Assembly (NCBI RefSeq): GCF_001854885.1
Contig: NZ_MDDV01000024.1
Span: 246,129 to 310,128 of the forward strand
Length of the DNA: 64,000 bases
Direction of reading: 5' to 3'
From: Ensifer sp. LCM 4579
Lineage (GTDB): Bacteria > Pseudomonadota > Alphaproteobacteria > Rhizobiales > Rhizobiaceae
Below the pieces are notes generated by a model. The model searched no databases. It was not told where the DNA came from and saw nothing but the letters and a program-made list of their open reading frames with translations. Below, piece by piece: positions 7,154-15,588 of the stretch. A program made the position numbers and the translations under genes. Position 1 is the first letter of the stretch. The number at the start of each line of letters is the position of its first letter.

Positions 7154-9184
7154 CTATTGCCGGGCAGCGTGCACGGGATCGGCCAAGTTTCCGCGAGGCC
7201 GTGGGATATGCCGGTGGCTGGGAGTAAGTGCGCAATTGCCTCGCGGCACCGAGAGGTCATCAGCGCCGCAACCATGTTCCGCTGCTGAGGAGAACGCTGA
7301 ATAGAATCTGAGCGTTTGCCCCATATGACGAGAGCCCTGCGCCGAAAAGTGCCCATCATTCTCGTAAATAGGGATTTCGTGATCCACCGATCGGCACGAA
7401 TTTCTATCGCAAAGATATTCATCGAAATTCAAGACGGGGAACTGTGCCGCTATAATACCCAGAATGGCGCGCACATCGCGATCGTGGTGCCTAACCGCCT
7501 CTATTGGCAAGTCACAACTAGAGGCCGGCAAGCTTAGGAGCTCGGCTCTCGCAACACAGAGTCCTGTGTTGCGCCCATCCCTTGGCGGCGGGGCGATCAC
7601 TACTGGATGAAACCCATGCGCTCTCAACCATGACAAAGTAGCCTGGAAATTCTCGACTACGGGTCGCACTCCTGATGCAGACGCACCGGTCTCGCGAAGC
7701 AATACCATTTTCTCGGATACATATTGTAGAAGAGGTGAAGACAGCACAACATATTTGATGGACTTGTTCTTCAGTAGAAATCTCCGGACACTTTCATTGT
7801 GCTCAAGACACTTGTCGGACCAACTATCTCCTAATCTCTCAAGAATAGGCGCCATATCGAAAAATGGACCGCAGTTGTTTTTGGTTAGTTGAACGAGCCT
7901 GACATCACTCTTGGACGCCATAACCCCATCAACGAGGTGTCTCGCGAATGAATCCCCCCAAATGGCAATTTCAGGCTGATCGCTTGTAGCGCAAATTAGG
8001 TCTACAACCCCGTCACAATGTTTGCCGATACCCACACTTGGCTCGTTGATTCGGGCCAATTCAATATTGTGCGCAGCAAATCCGTCGGTCTTGTCCAGAA
8101 GTAGTCCCATACCGATGAGCATGGTGCCGCTCATTAAGGTCATCACGAATATCGGGCGACGGGCGATGCGCCTGTGGTCGCGGAAGGGGCGCTCAACGAA
8201 ACGCCAGGTTAGAAACGCGAGCAAGAAACAAAGCGCAATCAATGCCAGGTATGCCGCGGGCGGCAGACTGTCATTGAAGCGCAAGCGGGCAAACGCAAAG
8301 ACCGGCTGATGCCAAAGATAAAGGCTGTAACTCCAAAGACCGACCACAACGAAGGGTCTGAACGAAACCCACCGGCCAATCAGTGTGTCGGTTCGGGCAA
8401 ATGCCAAAAACAAAGCAGTTCCCACTACCGCGGGCAACGTCAGCCAGCCCGGATAGGCTTTGGTCTCTGTGATGAGCAGATAGCTCGCTACTATCGCAAA
8501 CAATCCAAGCGCGGCCAGGTTTTCGCGAATCGACGCGGCTAAGGACTTATCGGCAAGACCGGTGAGGGCAACGATTGCCCCAATCCCAAGTTCCCAGAAA
8601 CGGCTCGGCAGCAGATAGAAGTTGGCCTCAGGATCGATGCCGGCCAATACGAGCGTGACACTGAAGCTTACGACACAGATTGCGGTTAGGACATTCAGCA
8701 TCACGGGCGCAGGAAAGCGGCGTGACGCCAGCAGTAGCAGCGGTAGGACGATGTAAAACTGTTCTTCTACGGCCAGTGACCAAGTATGTAGCAGGGGCAA
8801 ATGGCCAGTAGCTGGCGCGAAATAGCCGGTTTGATCCCAGAGCTGGAAGTTCGAACCAAGCAGATTCGTTGCGTAAAGCCCCTTTCCAAAGCTATTTAGC
8901 TCCCGCGGAAGCATCCAGGACAAGGCGAAGACGACCGAAACCGCGCACACGACCGACAACGCGGGTACAAGCCTTCTGGCCCGCCGCTCATAAAAGGAGA
9001 CCACGCTGAAAGTGCCGCAGCGAATTTCCTGGTGAATGATTGATGTGATTAGAAAACCACTAATGACAAAGAATACGTCAACTCCGACGAATCCGCCTGG
9101 GACAAAACCGAAGCCGGCATGAAATAGGAGGACAGGTACTACCGCTAGGGCACGCAGCCCATCAATTTCAGGTCTGTAGTGCAT
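7154..9184 (-). CDS. OafA-type membrane O-acyltransferase with C-terminal SGNH domain
   Basis: A 676-aa protein. The N-terminal half (1-370) is an acyltransferase-3 domain with about ten membrane helices, the opening RPEIDGLRALAVVPVLLFHA, the FFVISGFLI motif, R-R-A-R-R-L-VPAL, and HTWSLAVEEQFY. The C-terminal half is an SGNH-like domain with the catalytic-serine block IWGDSFARHL and a C-terminal DGHFSAQGS block carrying the Asp and His. Such fusions acylate O-antigen, exopolysaccharide or peptidoglycan. The start MHYRPEID at 9184 fits the family; the upstream in-frame ATG adds 19 atypical residues. The gene looks less GC-rich than its neighbours and sits inside a phage head operon, which suggests a lysogenic-conversion cargo gene that alters the host surface. 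Confidence 0.85.
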   Translation of the reverse strand: MHYRPEIDGLRALAVVPVLLFHAGFGFVPGGFVGVDVFFVISGFLITSIIHQEIRCGTFSVVSFYERRARRLVPALSVVCAVSVVFALSWMLPRELNSFGKGLYATNLLGSNFQLWDQTGYFAPATGHLPLLHTWSLAVEEQFYIVLPLLLLASRRFPAPVMLNVLTAICVVSFSVTLVLAGIDPEANFYLLPSRFWELGIGAIVALTGLADKSLAASIRENLAALGLFAIVASYLLITETKAYPGWLTLPAVVGTALFLAFARTDTLIGRWVSFRPFVVVGLWSYSLYLWHQPVFAFARLRFNDSLPPAAYLALIALCFLLAFLTWRFVERPFRDHRRIARRPIFVMTLMSGTMLIGMGLLLDKTDGFAAHNIELARINEPSVGIGKHCDGVVDLICATSDQPEIAIWGDSFARHLVDGVMASKSDVRLVQLTKNNCGPFFDMAPILERLGDSWSDKCLEHNESVRRFLLKNKSIKYVVLSSPLLQYVSEKMVLLRETGASASGVRPVVENFQATLSWLRAHGFHPVVIAPPPRDGRNTGLCVARAELLSLPASSCDLPIEAVRHHDRDVRAILGIIAAQFPVLNFDEYLCDRNSCRSVDHEIPIYENDGHFSAQGSRHMGQTLRFYSAFSSAAEHGCGADDLSVPRGNCALTPSHRHIPRPRGNLADPVHAARQ

Positions 9185-9407
9185 TTGATTATATTCCGTT
9201 TGGCAGGCGCCCCTTAGCACGGGCGCCCGCCATAGCGCCATCCCGGGCCGCGTTCACGGATTATCGGTTACCAGATGCGCGTATGGTCTAACATCCGTGT
9301 TCTGCTTCGGTCCGCAGCGGTGTGGGAAATGCCCGCTCGGTCCATCGCCCACTGGTCAGGGATCCGGATTCTACGCGCATCTTCATAGTGACATTCGCCG
9401 GCTGGCT

Positions 9408-9671
9408 TTACTTCGTCGTCACGCCGAGGTGGGGCGCACCACCCTCATTCGACCAGCACGAGCAGGGCACCCCTGCAGGGCCGGTGCCATACGGACACAC
9501 TACCTTGGGCGTCGTGCACTGCCTGGGACTTTCCGTCGAACTCATTTGCGAAGTGGCCGTACCGGACTTGGCGGAGACGAGCGGGGTCTCCGCGGGTGCA
9601 ACCGTTTCGCTGCAAGACGACGCAAGCAACTGAAGTAAAACGACAAGTGAGACAGGGACAAAGTTTCTCAT
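9408..9671 (-). CDS. Small putative lipoprotein, cysteine-rich C-terminus
   Basis: An 87-aa protein starting MRNFVPVSLVVLLQLLASSC: a short positive end, a hydrophobic stretch and a lipobox-like L-A-S-S-C, then a low-complexity spacer and a C-terminal part with four cysteines (CTTPKVVC, VPCSCW). The pattern suits an outer-membrane or periplasmic lipoprotein of about 68 mature residues. It lies directly upstream of the acyltransferase on the same strand and may belong to the same cargo insert between portal and capsid genes. An ATG at 9683 is an alternative start. Confidence 0.5.
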   Translation of the reverse strand: MRNFVPVSLVVLLQLLASSCSETVAPAETPLVSAKSGTATSQMSSTESPRQCTTPKVVCPYGTGPAGVPCSCWSNEGGAPHLGVTTK

Positions 9672-9857
9672 GTTCTTTGGCATATGCCGCTTCACGCGAG
9701 CATTCAAGAGTTTTCAGTGTTGCTGGGTTGCACCATAGCAACGATCGGCCTCCGCTGCTCGGACTGTTGTCCGGCCACATGTCTGCGTCTCAAAGTGCCT
9801 ATCCGCGCGGGAGCGCCATGGCCTGCCTATTTAGAAGAGGCAACTGTAAATTGAAGT

Positions 9858-11969
9858 TCACCCCGGCATCCCTCCAACCTGCGCCGCCGTCACCGGCTTA
9901 CCGCCCATCATCTCCGCAACATTCTGCTCCCGCTTCAGCTCCAGCTCCGCGTCGATCTGGTAGCGCTTCAGCGTGCCCTGCTGCTGGATTTCGGCAAGCT
10001 TCAGTTCGCGGTCGATCTCCAGTTTCCGCCGCTCGTTTTCCGCCGAAAGCCGTGCCTTTTCAGCCTCCGCCTGCGCCCGCATCTCCAGCTTCAGCATCTC
10101 CGGGTTCGGCTGCTCGGCGGCGGCCCGCATGCGCCGCTCGATCTCCTCCGGCGTCGGCTTGGTGAAGTAGAGCTCGGGCGATTTCAGCCCCGCCGCCTCC
10201 ACTGATTTGGCAATGCCGTTATAAAGGTTGTCCGGCGAGACATAAGGATTGTCCGGCCCGAGCGTCATCAGGAGCTTCTCCTGCAGTTCCTGGATCAGCT
10301 GGATCATCATCATGTCACGCTCGCGCGTGCCGGCGCCGAGCCCCGTATTCACCGTCGCGTCCATCTCCGCGTTCCAGTGGCGCGGGTCGAAGGTCACCCA
10401 TTTGCCGCGCAGCCGCACGGCGCGCGGCCGGTCCTGGTGCTTTATCGTCAGCCGCAAGAGGCCCTTGAACACGCGCCTCAGGCCCTGCGCAAAGGTGCGC
10501 ACCATCAGCTCCGTCTGGCCGATCCCCGCCTGTTCGATCAGCGCGGTTGCCCGCGCCGTCATGTTCGTCAGCGCGTCCGGCGCAAGCCCGCTCGAGGCGT
10601 CGGAAATGCCCGTGCGGTCCGTCGCCTCCTGGTCGAGATAGGAGAGCATCGCGAAGGATTCCTTGGCGACGAAGGGCACCATCGTGTAGCCCACCGCCGC
10701 GCGCGCATCGATCCCCTGGCTCACGCGGATCGGCTGGCCGAATTTCGGGTTGAGCACGGCTTCCGGATTGGCGATCGCGCCTTCCTGCACGATCGGCTGC
10801 TGGTTGTTCTGCCAGTAGAGATTGTCCAGCGTCTGGCGCATCAGCACGGTTTTCACCCGCTGGATTTCCGCGAGATCGTCGGTCACCGAGCCGCCCTCGC
10901 GCTGGTGCGGCCGCCGCTCGATGATGAGGTCGGCAAAGGGCACCTCGTCCCATTCCTCGTTCGAAAGCAGGTTCTCCTCGCTTGTGCCGCCGGCAAAAAC
11001 CAGCCGGCGCAGTTCCGCGATCCCGTCGTCGTCGGCGTCGATCGTCACATAGAGCTCGTAATAGTCCACCTCCTCCAGCGCCTTCGGCATCTCGTCCGGC
11101 GCCTCGAAGGCATCGCGCCGGCGGGCAAAGCCCTCGTCGTCGCGGCCGCTGTCGCCCGTCGAGGCCGGCAGCCGCTCGATCATGTCGCGGTCGTAGCCCA
11201 TGGCGATCAGGTCCGAGCGGCGCATGCGCATGGCAATGCCGGTGATCGGGCTGTCCTCGATCGAGATCGCATCCGGATGGATGAGAAATTCCTCGAGCGG
11301 CACGGCCGCCAGCCGCGCCGTGCCCCGCTCTGTGCGGCGCCGGATCTTGACGCTGTAGCTCGGCTGCGCCACCGGCGCGGGATGAGGAAAACTGTCGAGC
11401 GGTTTTCCGCGCGCATCCCGCTCGAAAGTATGGGGCGCTGCCGCCTCGATCCTTTCGAGCGTCTGCGATTGTTCCAGCACCTCGACGTCGTCGTCGCCGA
11501 CGAGATGCACCAGCGCCGCCTCGTCGAGGCCCGTATGGGTCGAAACGGCAACCGTCTGCTTCTTCTCGTACCACCAGCGGATCACGCCGTTCCGGAGCTT
11601 CAGCGCGTCATGCGCCGCATCCTGCACGGCGTCATAGCCGTTGCTCTCCGGAAACACGACGTAATTGACGTAGTCGGTCGCCTGCTCCGCCGCCGCCTCG
11701 TCCCCCTCGCCGACCGGCTGGTATTCCACCACCTTGTCGTTGCCGAGAATGGTGCGGATCAGCGAAGGCAGCACCTTCTTGATCGCCGCGCGCACGTCGC
11801 GGGAAACCACCTTCGAGCGGTTTGCGTCCGCCGGCACGTCCCGCATCGTGCCGTCATAATATTCCATCGCCTTGATGCGGTCGGTCGCGAGCTCGTCGCG
11901 ATAGCTTTCGCAGTCCTTCACCAGCTGGCTGACGAGGGCGCACAGGCGTTCATCGGTCATTGCGGCCAT
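9858..11969 (-). CDS. Phage portal protein
   Basis: A 703-aa protein. An N-terminal helical part (DCESYRDELATDRIKAMEYY) is followed by the portal core with VRAAIKKVLPSLIRTILGND, then DALKLRNGVIRWWYEKK, PLEEFLIHPDAISIEDSP, TLDNLYWQNNQQPIVQEGA and a long basic coiled coil at the C-terminus (about 600-690). The features and size suit the large P22/SU10-like portals that form the dodecameric DNA channel. The ATG at 11969 overlaps a TGA belonging to a fragment of the terminase 3' end (TGATG), preserving an ancestral terminase-portal coupling. A TTG three bases upstream is possible but unlikely. The frame is intact. Confidence 0.85.
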   Translation of the reverse strand: MAAMTDERLCALVSQLVKDCESYRDELATDRIKAMEYYDGTMRDVPADANRSKVVSRDVRAAIKKVLPSLIRTILGNDKVVEYQPVGEGDEAAAEQATDYVNYVVFPESNGYDAVQDAAHDALKLRNGVIRWWYEKKQTVAVSTHTGLDEAALVHLVGDDDVEVLEQSQTLERIEAAAPHTFERDARGKPLDSFPHPAPVAQPSYSVKIRRRTERGTARLAAVPLEEFLIHPDAISIEDSPITGIAMRMRRSDLIAMGYDRDMIERLPASTGDSGRDDEGFARRRDAFEAPDEMPKALEEVDYYELYVTIDADDDGIAELRRLVFAGGTSEENLLSNEEWDEVPFADLIIERRPHQREGGSVTDDLAEIQRVKTVLMRQTLDNLYWQNNQQPIVQEGAIANPEAVLNPKFGQPIRVSQGIDARAAVGYTMVPFVAKESFAMLSYLDQEATDRTGISDASSGLAPDALTNMTARATALIEQAGIGQTELMVRTFAQGLRRVFKGLLRLTIKHQDRPRAVRLRGKWVTFDPRHWNAEMDATVNTGLGAGTRERDMMMIQLIQELQEKLLMTLGPDNPYVSPDNLYNGIAKSVEAAGLKSPELYFTKPTPEEIERRMRAAAEQPNPEMLKLEMRAQAEAEKARLSAENERRKLEIDRELKLAEIQQQGTLKRYQIDAELELKREQNVAEMMGGKPVTAAQVGGMPG

Positions 11970-12104
11970 CAAAGAACCTTTCGGGCGGTAAAATTCCAGT
12001 TCGCGGTGCCGTTGTTCGCCCGCGCATAGCGTTTCATCATCAGCGCGTAGCGCGTGGCGGAGATCAGGCCGTCCCGTTCCTTGACGATGCGGCCGTCCTT
12101 GCGT
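11970..12104 (-). pseudogene. Duplicated 3' end of the large-terminase gene
   Basis: The minus strand here encodes KERDGLISATRYALMMKRYA and ends NWNFTARKVL-stop, nearly the same as the C-terminus of the complete terminase gene at 12538. Hand alignment of 11971-12104 with 12540-12673 gives about 11 differences in about 134 bases. Similarity stops abruptly at CCGTCCTTGCG in both. There is no upstream terminase sequence here, so this is a stranded fragment whose stop codon still overlaps the portal start. Confidence 0.85.
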
Positions 12105-12150
12105 TGCCTGACGTTGCTGCCTATCTTCTGGTCAAACCGGAGTCCGGCTT

Positions 12151-12426
12151 ATGAAGCTCTCGCAGCAAGTGAAACCCATCAGTTATCTTAAGGCGCATGC
12201 GCCTGAGATAGTTCGCTCGCTCGCCGAAAATCGCGAGCCGGTCGTGCTGACAGTGCATGGCGAAGCCAAAGCAGTGCTCCAGGACGTTACACAATATGAG
12301 GAAACTCAGGAGACGCTCGCCCTGCTGAAAGTATTGGCGCTCACCAACAAACAGGTTGAAGCGGGCAAAGTCCATCCTGCGTCTGAAACGTTCAAGCGAA
12401 TCCGCCGGCGCATCTCACGACCCTGA
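12151..12426 (+). CDS. Phd/YefM-family antitoxin (orphan)
   Basis: A 91-aa protein with the family opening MKLSQQVKPISYLKAHAPEI followed by NREPVVLTVHGEAKAVLQDVTQYEE, the dimerising DNA-binding domain of Phd/YefM antitoxins, and a C-terminal toxin-binding helix ending KRIRRRISRP. It would bind a RelE/ParE-type toxin and repress its own promoter. Its TGA overlaps the ATG of what should be the toxin gene, but only 15 codons of that frame remain. It is on the opposite strand to the phage genes and lies between two copies of the terminase 3' end. Confidence 0.85.
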   Translation: MKLSQQVKPISYLKAHAPEIVRSLAENREPVVLTVHGEAKAVLQDVTQYEETQETLALLKVLALTNKQVEAGKVHPASETFKRIRRRISRP

Positions 12427-12473
12427 TGTCTTACCGAATTCTGCCCTGCGAGCCGTGTCTCGTTCCAGCCTAG
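12426..12473 (+). pseudogene. Truncated toxin start (RelE/ParE-like) after the antitoxin
   Basis: An ATG overlapping the antitoxin stop (TGATG) opens MSYRILP, a typical beginning of RelE/ParE toxins, and then reads CEPCLVPA and a TAG. No further toxin-like sequence follows in any frame before the terminase stop at 12538. The toxin seems to have been lost by deletion or recombination. With so few codons the family call rests mainly on gene order. Confidence 0.5.
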
Positions 12474-12537
12474 TCCAGTTTAGGGTGCCGGTCCGTTGGG
12501 CGGTGAATCTTAACTGTGAGGATCCACCAAGCCTTCG

Positions 12538-13974
12538 TCAGAGAACCTTTCGGGCAGTGAAATTCCAGTTCGCGTTGCCGGTGTTCGCCCGCGCATAGCG
12601 CTTCATCATCAGCGCGTAGCGCGAGGCGGAGATGAGATCGTCCCGTTCCTTGACGATCCGGCCGTCCTTGCGGTGATAGAGGCGGAATTCATCGAACCAT
12701 TCGGTTGCGGTGGAAAACACCTTCCAGCGTCCGGTCTGCATCCGGGCGAGCATGTCGGAGAGCCCCGCTTCCACGCCGTTGGTGCCGTCGTCGAAGGTCG
12801 CGCGCTCGGGCAGCAGTGCCAGTCCCTGTGCGCGGTATTGCGCCGCAAGCTGGTTACCGCTGCCCTTGTCGTGCTGCAGGCCGTCATGCGGCCAGGCGAA
12901 GGGAAGCCATCCGCCCCAGGGCCGCAGGGCCGCCGCATGGATGATCGGCGTCGCCTCCCGCTCGCGATAGATCCTGGTTATGTAGAAGACGTCCGCGTCC
13001 CGGTCCCAGGCGCAAGCCGCGGCGGCAAAGGGGTGGTCCCAGCCGAAGTCGAGCCCGCCGATCTGCGCCCAATGTTTCGGGATGTCGAACGGCTCGACGC
13101 GGATGCTCTCCTCGGTCACCGGGAATATGCGGCCCGAGCCGAGCGACGGAATGCCTTTCGTGCGCGCCTCCCGCTCATGCGCGGGATAGCTGGCGATGAT
13201 CCGGGCCCGCTCCTTGGGCGTATAGTGCTCCGCATCCTCGATCGTCATGGTGATGATCTCGCGGTCCGGCGATTTTTCCATGAGGAAGCGCGCCACAACG
13301 GCGCTCAGGCCCTTGAGCGGCGTGAAGGTCACGGCGATCGAGCCGCCCGTCGCATTGGTGCGGGTGATGCCCTCGAAATAGACGTCCTCCGGCGGCTCCT
13401 CGTCGAACCAGACGTAATCCACCGTGTTCGCCTGCCACTTGCCGCGCCCCTGCTCGTAGGCCTTGAAGAGCAGCGTCGAGGTGCCGCCCGTTTCGTGCCG
13501 CACGGTGACGCTGTCGAGCGCGCCGGAAGCGCCGGAGCGCCGCGTCGTCTGAACGATCGTCGCCTTTGGAATGAAGCCTGTTCCCCACTCCTCCTCGCTG
13601 AGCGGCGGCCCGACGAGCAGCCGCTGCACGCCGTCGCGGGTCAGCTCGTGAGATTCCGAGCCTGCCAGCATCACGATCGGCTTGTCGAAGCGCCTGCCCT
13701 TCCACCAGTCCGGGTAGCGCCCGGTCAGGTGCATGGCCGCTTCGGCCGCACCGGCCAGCGTCTTGCCAAGCTGGTTGCCGGCCATGAACAGCCGCTCGCG
13801 GTAGTCCGCGCCGGCCGCATGGAAGTCGTGCTGCTTGCTGTAGGGCCTGTAGCCGGCAATGAGGTTGGTCCGCCGCCGCCGGTCGAGCTCCGCCATCAGC
13901 GCCGCCTGCTCCCTGAGCATGGCGGAAAGCTCCGGCGCCATCGGGCCGCCCTCCGCCTCCCTTCGCTTCGCCAT
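12538..13974 (-). CDS. Phage terminase large subunit
   Basis: A 478-aa ATP-driven DNA-packaging motor and nuclease. Walker A is at residues 66-72 (GNQLGKT), Walker B with catalytic Glu at about 185-193 (VDYVWFDEEP), and the RNase H-like nuclease domain starts near 288 (GGLDFGWDHP) with later acidic residues (PHDGLQHDKGSG). The order matches P22/SU10-type large terminases, which suggests headful packaging. The start MAKRREAEGG at 13974 is the first ATG; no small-terminase gene is adjacent, the likely one lying 1.6 kb upstream beyond inserted genes. The 3' end is duplicated at 11970-12104, so its original overlap with the portal gene has been broken. Confidence 0.9.
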   Translation of the reverse strand: MAKRREAEGGPMAPELSAMLREQAALMAELDRRRRTNLIAGYRPYSKQHDFHAAGADYRERLFMAGNQLGKTLAGAAEAAMHLTGRYPDWWKGRRFDKPIVMLAGSESHELTRDGVQRLLVGPPLSEEEWGTGFIPKATIVQTTRRSGASGALDSVTVRHETGGTSTLLFKAYEQGRGKWQANTVDYVWFDEEPPEDVYFEGITRTNATGGSIAVTFTPLKGLSAVVARFLMEKSPDREIITMTIEDAEHYTPKERARIIASYPAHEREARTKGIPSLGSGRIFPVTEESIRVEPFDIPKHWAQIGGLDFGWDHPFAAAACAWDRDADVFYITRIYREREATPIIHAAALRPWGGWLPFAWPHDGLQHDKGSGNQLAAQYRAQGLALLPERATFDDGTNGVEAGLSDMLARMQTGRWKVFSTATEWFDEFRLYHRKDGRIVKERDDLISASRYALMMKRYARANTGNANWNFTARKVL

Positions 13975-14078
13975 CCGCCGTCCTCGCCTTGATTGGCCGA
14001 TCCCGGATAGCCCGTCCCGCCGGCGCCGGCAGGAACATCGCGGTCCCGGGGCCGTTAGGTTCTTCGAGAGGATGCGCC

Positions 14079-14285
14079 ATGCCGAAATTGATAGGATTCA
14101 TGATCACGCACATGACGGCCGGCTTCCTGATCGGAAGCCTCGCCGCGATCGCGCTCGTCCTGCTGTATCCCGCCCCCGCGGAGGGTCTTCAACCGCTTGC
14201 GCTCTGGCTCAAGATCTTCGCCCTCGGAGCCCCCTTCGCCCTCGGCAGCCTCGCGACGGCATTGATGCTCGATGCGGATTCCTGA
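14079..14285 (+). CDS. Small two-helix membrane protein (68 aa)
   Basis: MPKLIGFMITHMTAGFLIGS opens a protein with two hydrophobic helices (about residues 9-32 and 40-60) joined by a short PAPAEGLQP loop. GAGAGGATGCGCC before the ATG gives a ribosome-binding site. The THMTAGFLIG pattern is familiar from small conserved membrane proteins of Rhizobiaceae. It is oriented opposite to the phage genes and was probably not part of the phage. No function can be assigned. Confidence 0.6.
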   Translation: MPKLIGFMITHMTAGFLIGSLAAIALVLLYPAPAEGLQPLALWLKIFALGAPFALGSLATALMLDADS

Positions 14286-14347
14286 CACATGCGCTGACCA
14301 GCACATGGCAAAACATCCTGGACTTCATTGCAACGCCGGGTTCAGGA

Positions 14348-14690
14348 GCACTGCGCCGCGCGTCTTATTAGACGCGACAGTGCGCGCTCCTGCTGCATCG
14401 CCGGGTGGTGGTATGGCAACGCTCACCTCCGTCCCTCTTTCCTGTGCTTGTCACAGGAATCCAGCCAGCCCAAGTCCTTGGGCTGAAAGGCTCTTCCGCG
14501 CCGCAGACGCGGCGCTGCTGGATCCCTGTGACAAGCACAGGGATGAGGGCAAAAAAGGATCCGCCAAACCAAATGGCGTTGTCGTGTACTGTGATTAGAC
14601 GCGCAAAGGTCGCTGTAGCGCTTTGAATCGCTGCATGCCTTTGCCTAACTCTAAGATCGGGATGTTTTGAAGAGGCATGCAGGAGGAGCC
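14348..14690. repeat. RIME-like mosaic element split by another repeat
   Basis: The left part (about 14348-14400: GCGCCGCGCGTCTTATTAGA and following) and the right part (about 14586-14690: AGACGCGCAAAGGTCGCTGT, then CTTTGAATCGCTGCATG and its inverse CATGCAG) belong to the same element type that is complete at 15998-16159. A 110-bp palindromic element of a different family (14438-14550) lies between them, so one repeat appears inserted in another. No gene is visible in 14286-14695. Confidence 0.65.
14438..14550. repeat. About 110-bp palindromic repeat, CCTGTGCTTGTCACAGG family
   Basis: The ends are near-perfect inverse copies (CCTGTGCTTGTCACAGGAAT against ATCCCTGTGACAAGCACAGG), and the centre holds two smaller palindromes (CCCAAGTCCTTGGG and CCGCGCCGCAGACGCGGCG). 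An inverted copy of the whole unit lies at 54731-54850. No coding capacity is present. Confidence 0.8.
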
Positions 14691-14695
14691 GCATC

Positions 14696-15037
14696 ATGAT
14701 CGAAGGCCATTGCCATTGCAGGGCGGTCCGTATCACCGTCCCCGCGCGTCCGGAAACGCTCGGCGATTGCAATTGCTCGCTCTGCAGCCGGCTCGGGGCG
14801 CTCTGGGGCTATTACCCCGCCGACGAGGTCACGATCAGCGATCCGCAGAAAAAGCTGGTTGGTTACGTGCAGGGTGAGCGAACGCTGACCGCGCATCACT
14901 GCAGCACCTGCGGCTGCACGACCCATTGGTCGCCGATCGGCCGCTCATCCTCGCGGATCGGCGTCAACATGCGCATGTTCGACCGCTCCGTCTGGGAGGA
15001 CATCCCCCACCGGCTGATCGATGGCGCCAGTTGGTGA
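14696..15037 (+). CDS. GFA/CENP-V family zinc protein
   Basis: A 113-aa protein of the glutathione-dependent formaldehyde-activating (GFA) fold. The zinc-ligand cysteines are all present: C6 and C8 (GHCHCRAV), CNCSLCSRLGALW at about 25-37, and HHCSTCGCTTHW at about 92-103. The family binds zinc and some members bind S-hydroxymethyl-glutathione; most paralogues have unknown substrates. AGGAGGAGCC lies just before the ATG. It lies between parts of the prophage on the opposite strand and is an ordinary host gene by composition. Confidence 0.85.
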   Translation: MIEGHCHCRAVRITVPARPETLGDCNCSLCSRLGALWGYYPADEVTISDPQKKLVGYVQGERTLTAHHCSTCGCTTHWSPIGRSSSRIGVNMRMFDRSVWEDIPHRLIDGASW

Positions 15038-15174
15038 GCGATTGCGCCCGTGCCTTCCGCCCCCCCGACATGTACCGGGGGTAACAGCCGGCTCATCCAA
15101 AAGGCCCTTCTATCGGCACGTTCTCAAGTGGTTGGGAGCATGGTAGAAACTGGTTAGAGGTGGGAGGAGAAAAC

Positions 15175-15576
15175 ATGCCGCGTATTGCAAATCTTTATTT
15201 CAGGACAGCCATTATCTTTCTCGTGCTCGGCATCTCGATCGGGCTGCACATGTCGATTTCGGGAAACCACGACGTCACCGGGGCCCATGCGCACGCCAAC
15301 CTGCTCGGCTGGGTGACCATGGCGATCTTCGGCGGCTATCACGCGCTCAACCCGCAAAAGGCGGCCCGCCGCCTGGCAGCGATCCAGTATGCCGTCTATA
15401 CCTTCGGCGTCGCCATTCTCATTCCGTCGCTCTATCTCATGCTGTCGGGAAACGCGGCCATGGAGCCGGTCGTCGCCATAGCCTCGCTCATCGCCTTTGC
15501 CGGCGTCCTGCTGTTCGCCGTCATCATCTTCTCGCGTGAAGAGCCTGCCAGGGCGGCGGTCTCGCCGGCGCGTTGA
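15175..15576 (+). CDS. Four-helix membrane protein, cytochrome-oxidase-subunit-I-like
   Basis: A 133-aa protein with four hydrophobic helices. The first helix runs into SIGLHMSISG, and the second begins GAHAHANLLGWVTMAIFGG, a histidine pattern seen in short haem-copper oxidase subunit I-like proteins. The ATG at 15175 follows GGTGGGAGGAGAAA; another ATG at 15160 lies upstream of that site and is less likely. Haem binding is possible from the His residues but unproven. No oxidase partner genes are nearby. Confidence 0.6.
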   Translation: MPRIANLYFRTAIIFLVLGISIGLHMSISGNHDVTGAHAHANLLGWVTMAIFGGYHALNPQKAARRLAAIQYAVYTFGVAILIPSLYLMLSGNAAMEPVVAIASLIAFAGVLLFAVIIFSREEPARAAVSPAR

Positions 15577-15588
15577 CAGGTCCTGACC

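Noticed and set aside
10377-12029. A 550-codon plus-strand frame opposite the portal gene
   Set aside because: It is an antisense shadow: the portal protein on the minus strand has family features over its full length, while this frame is rich in H, R and P with no motif.
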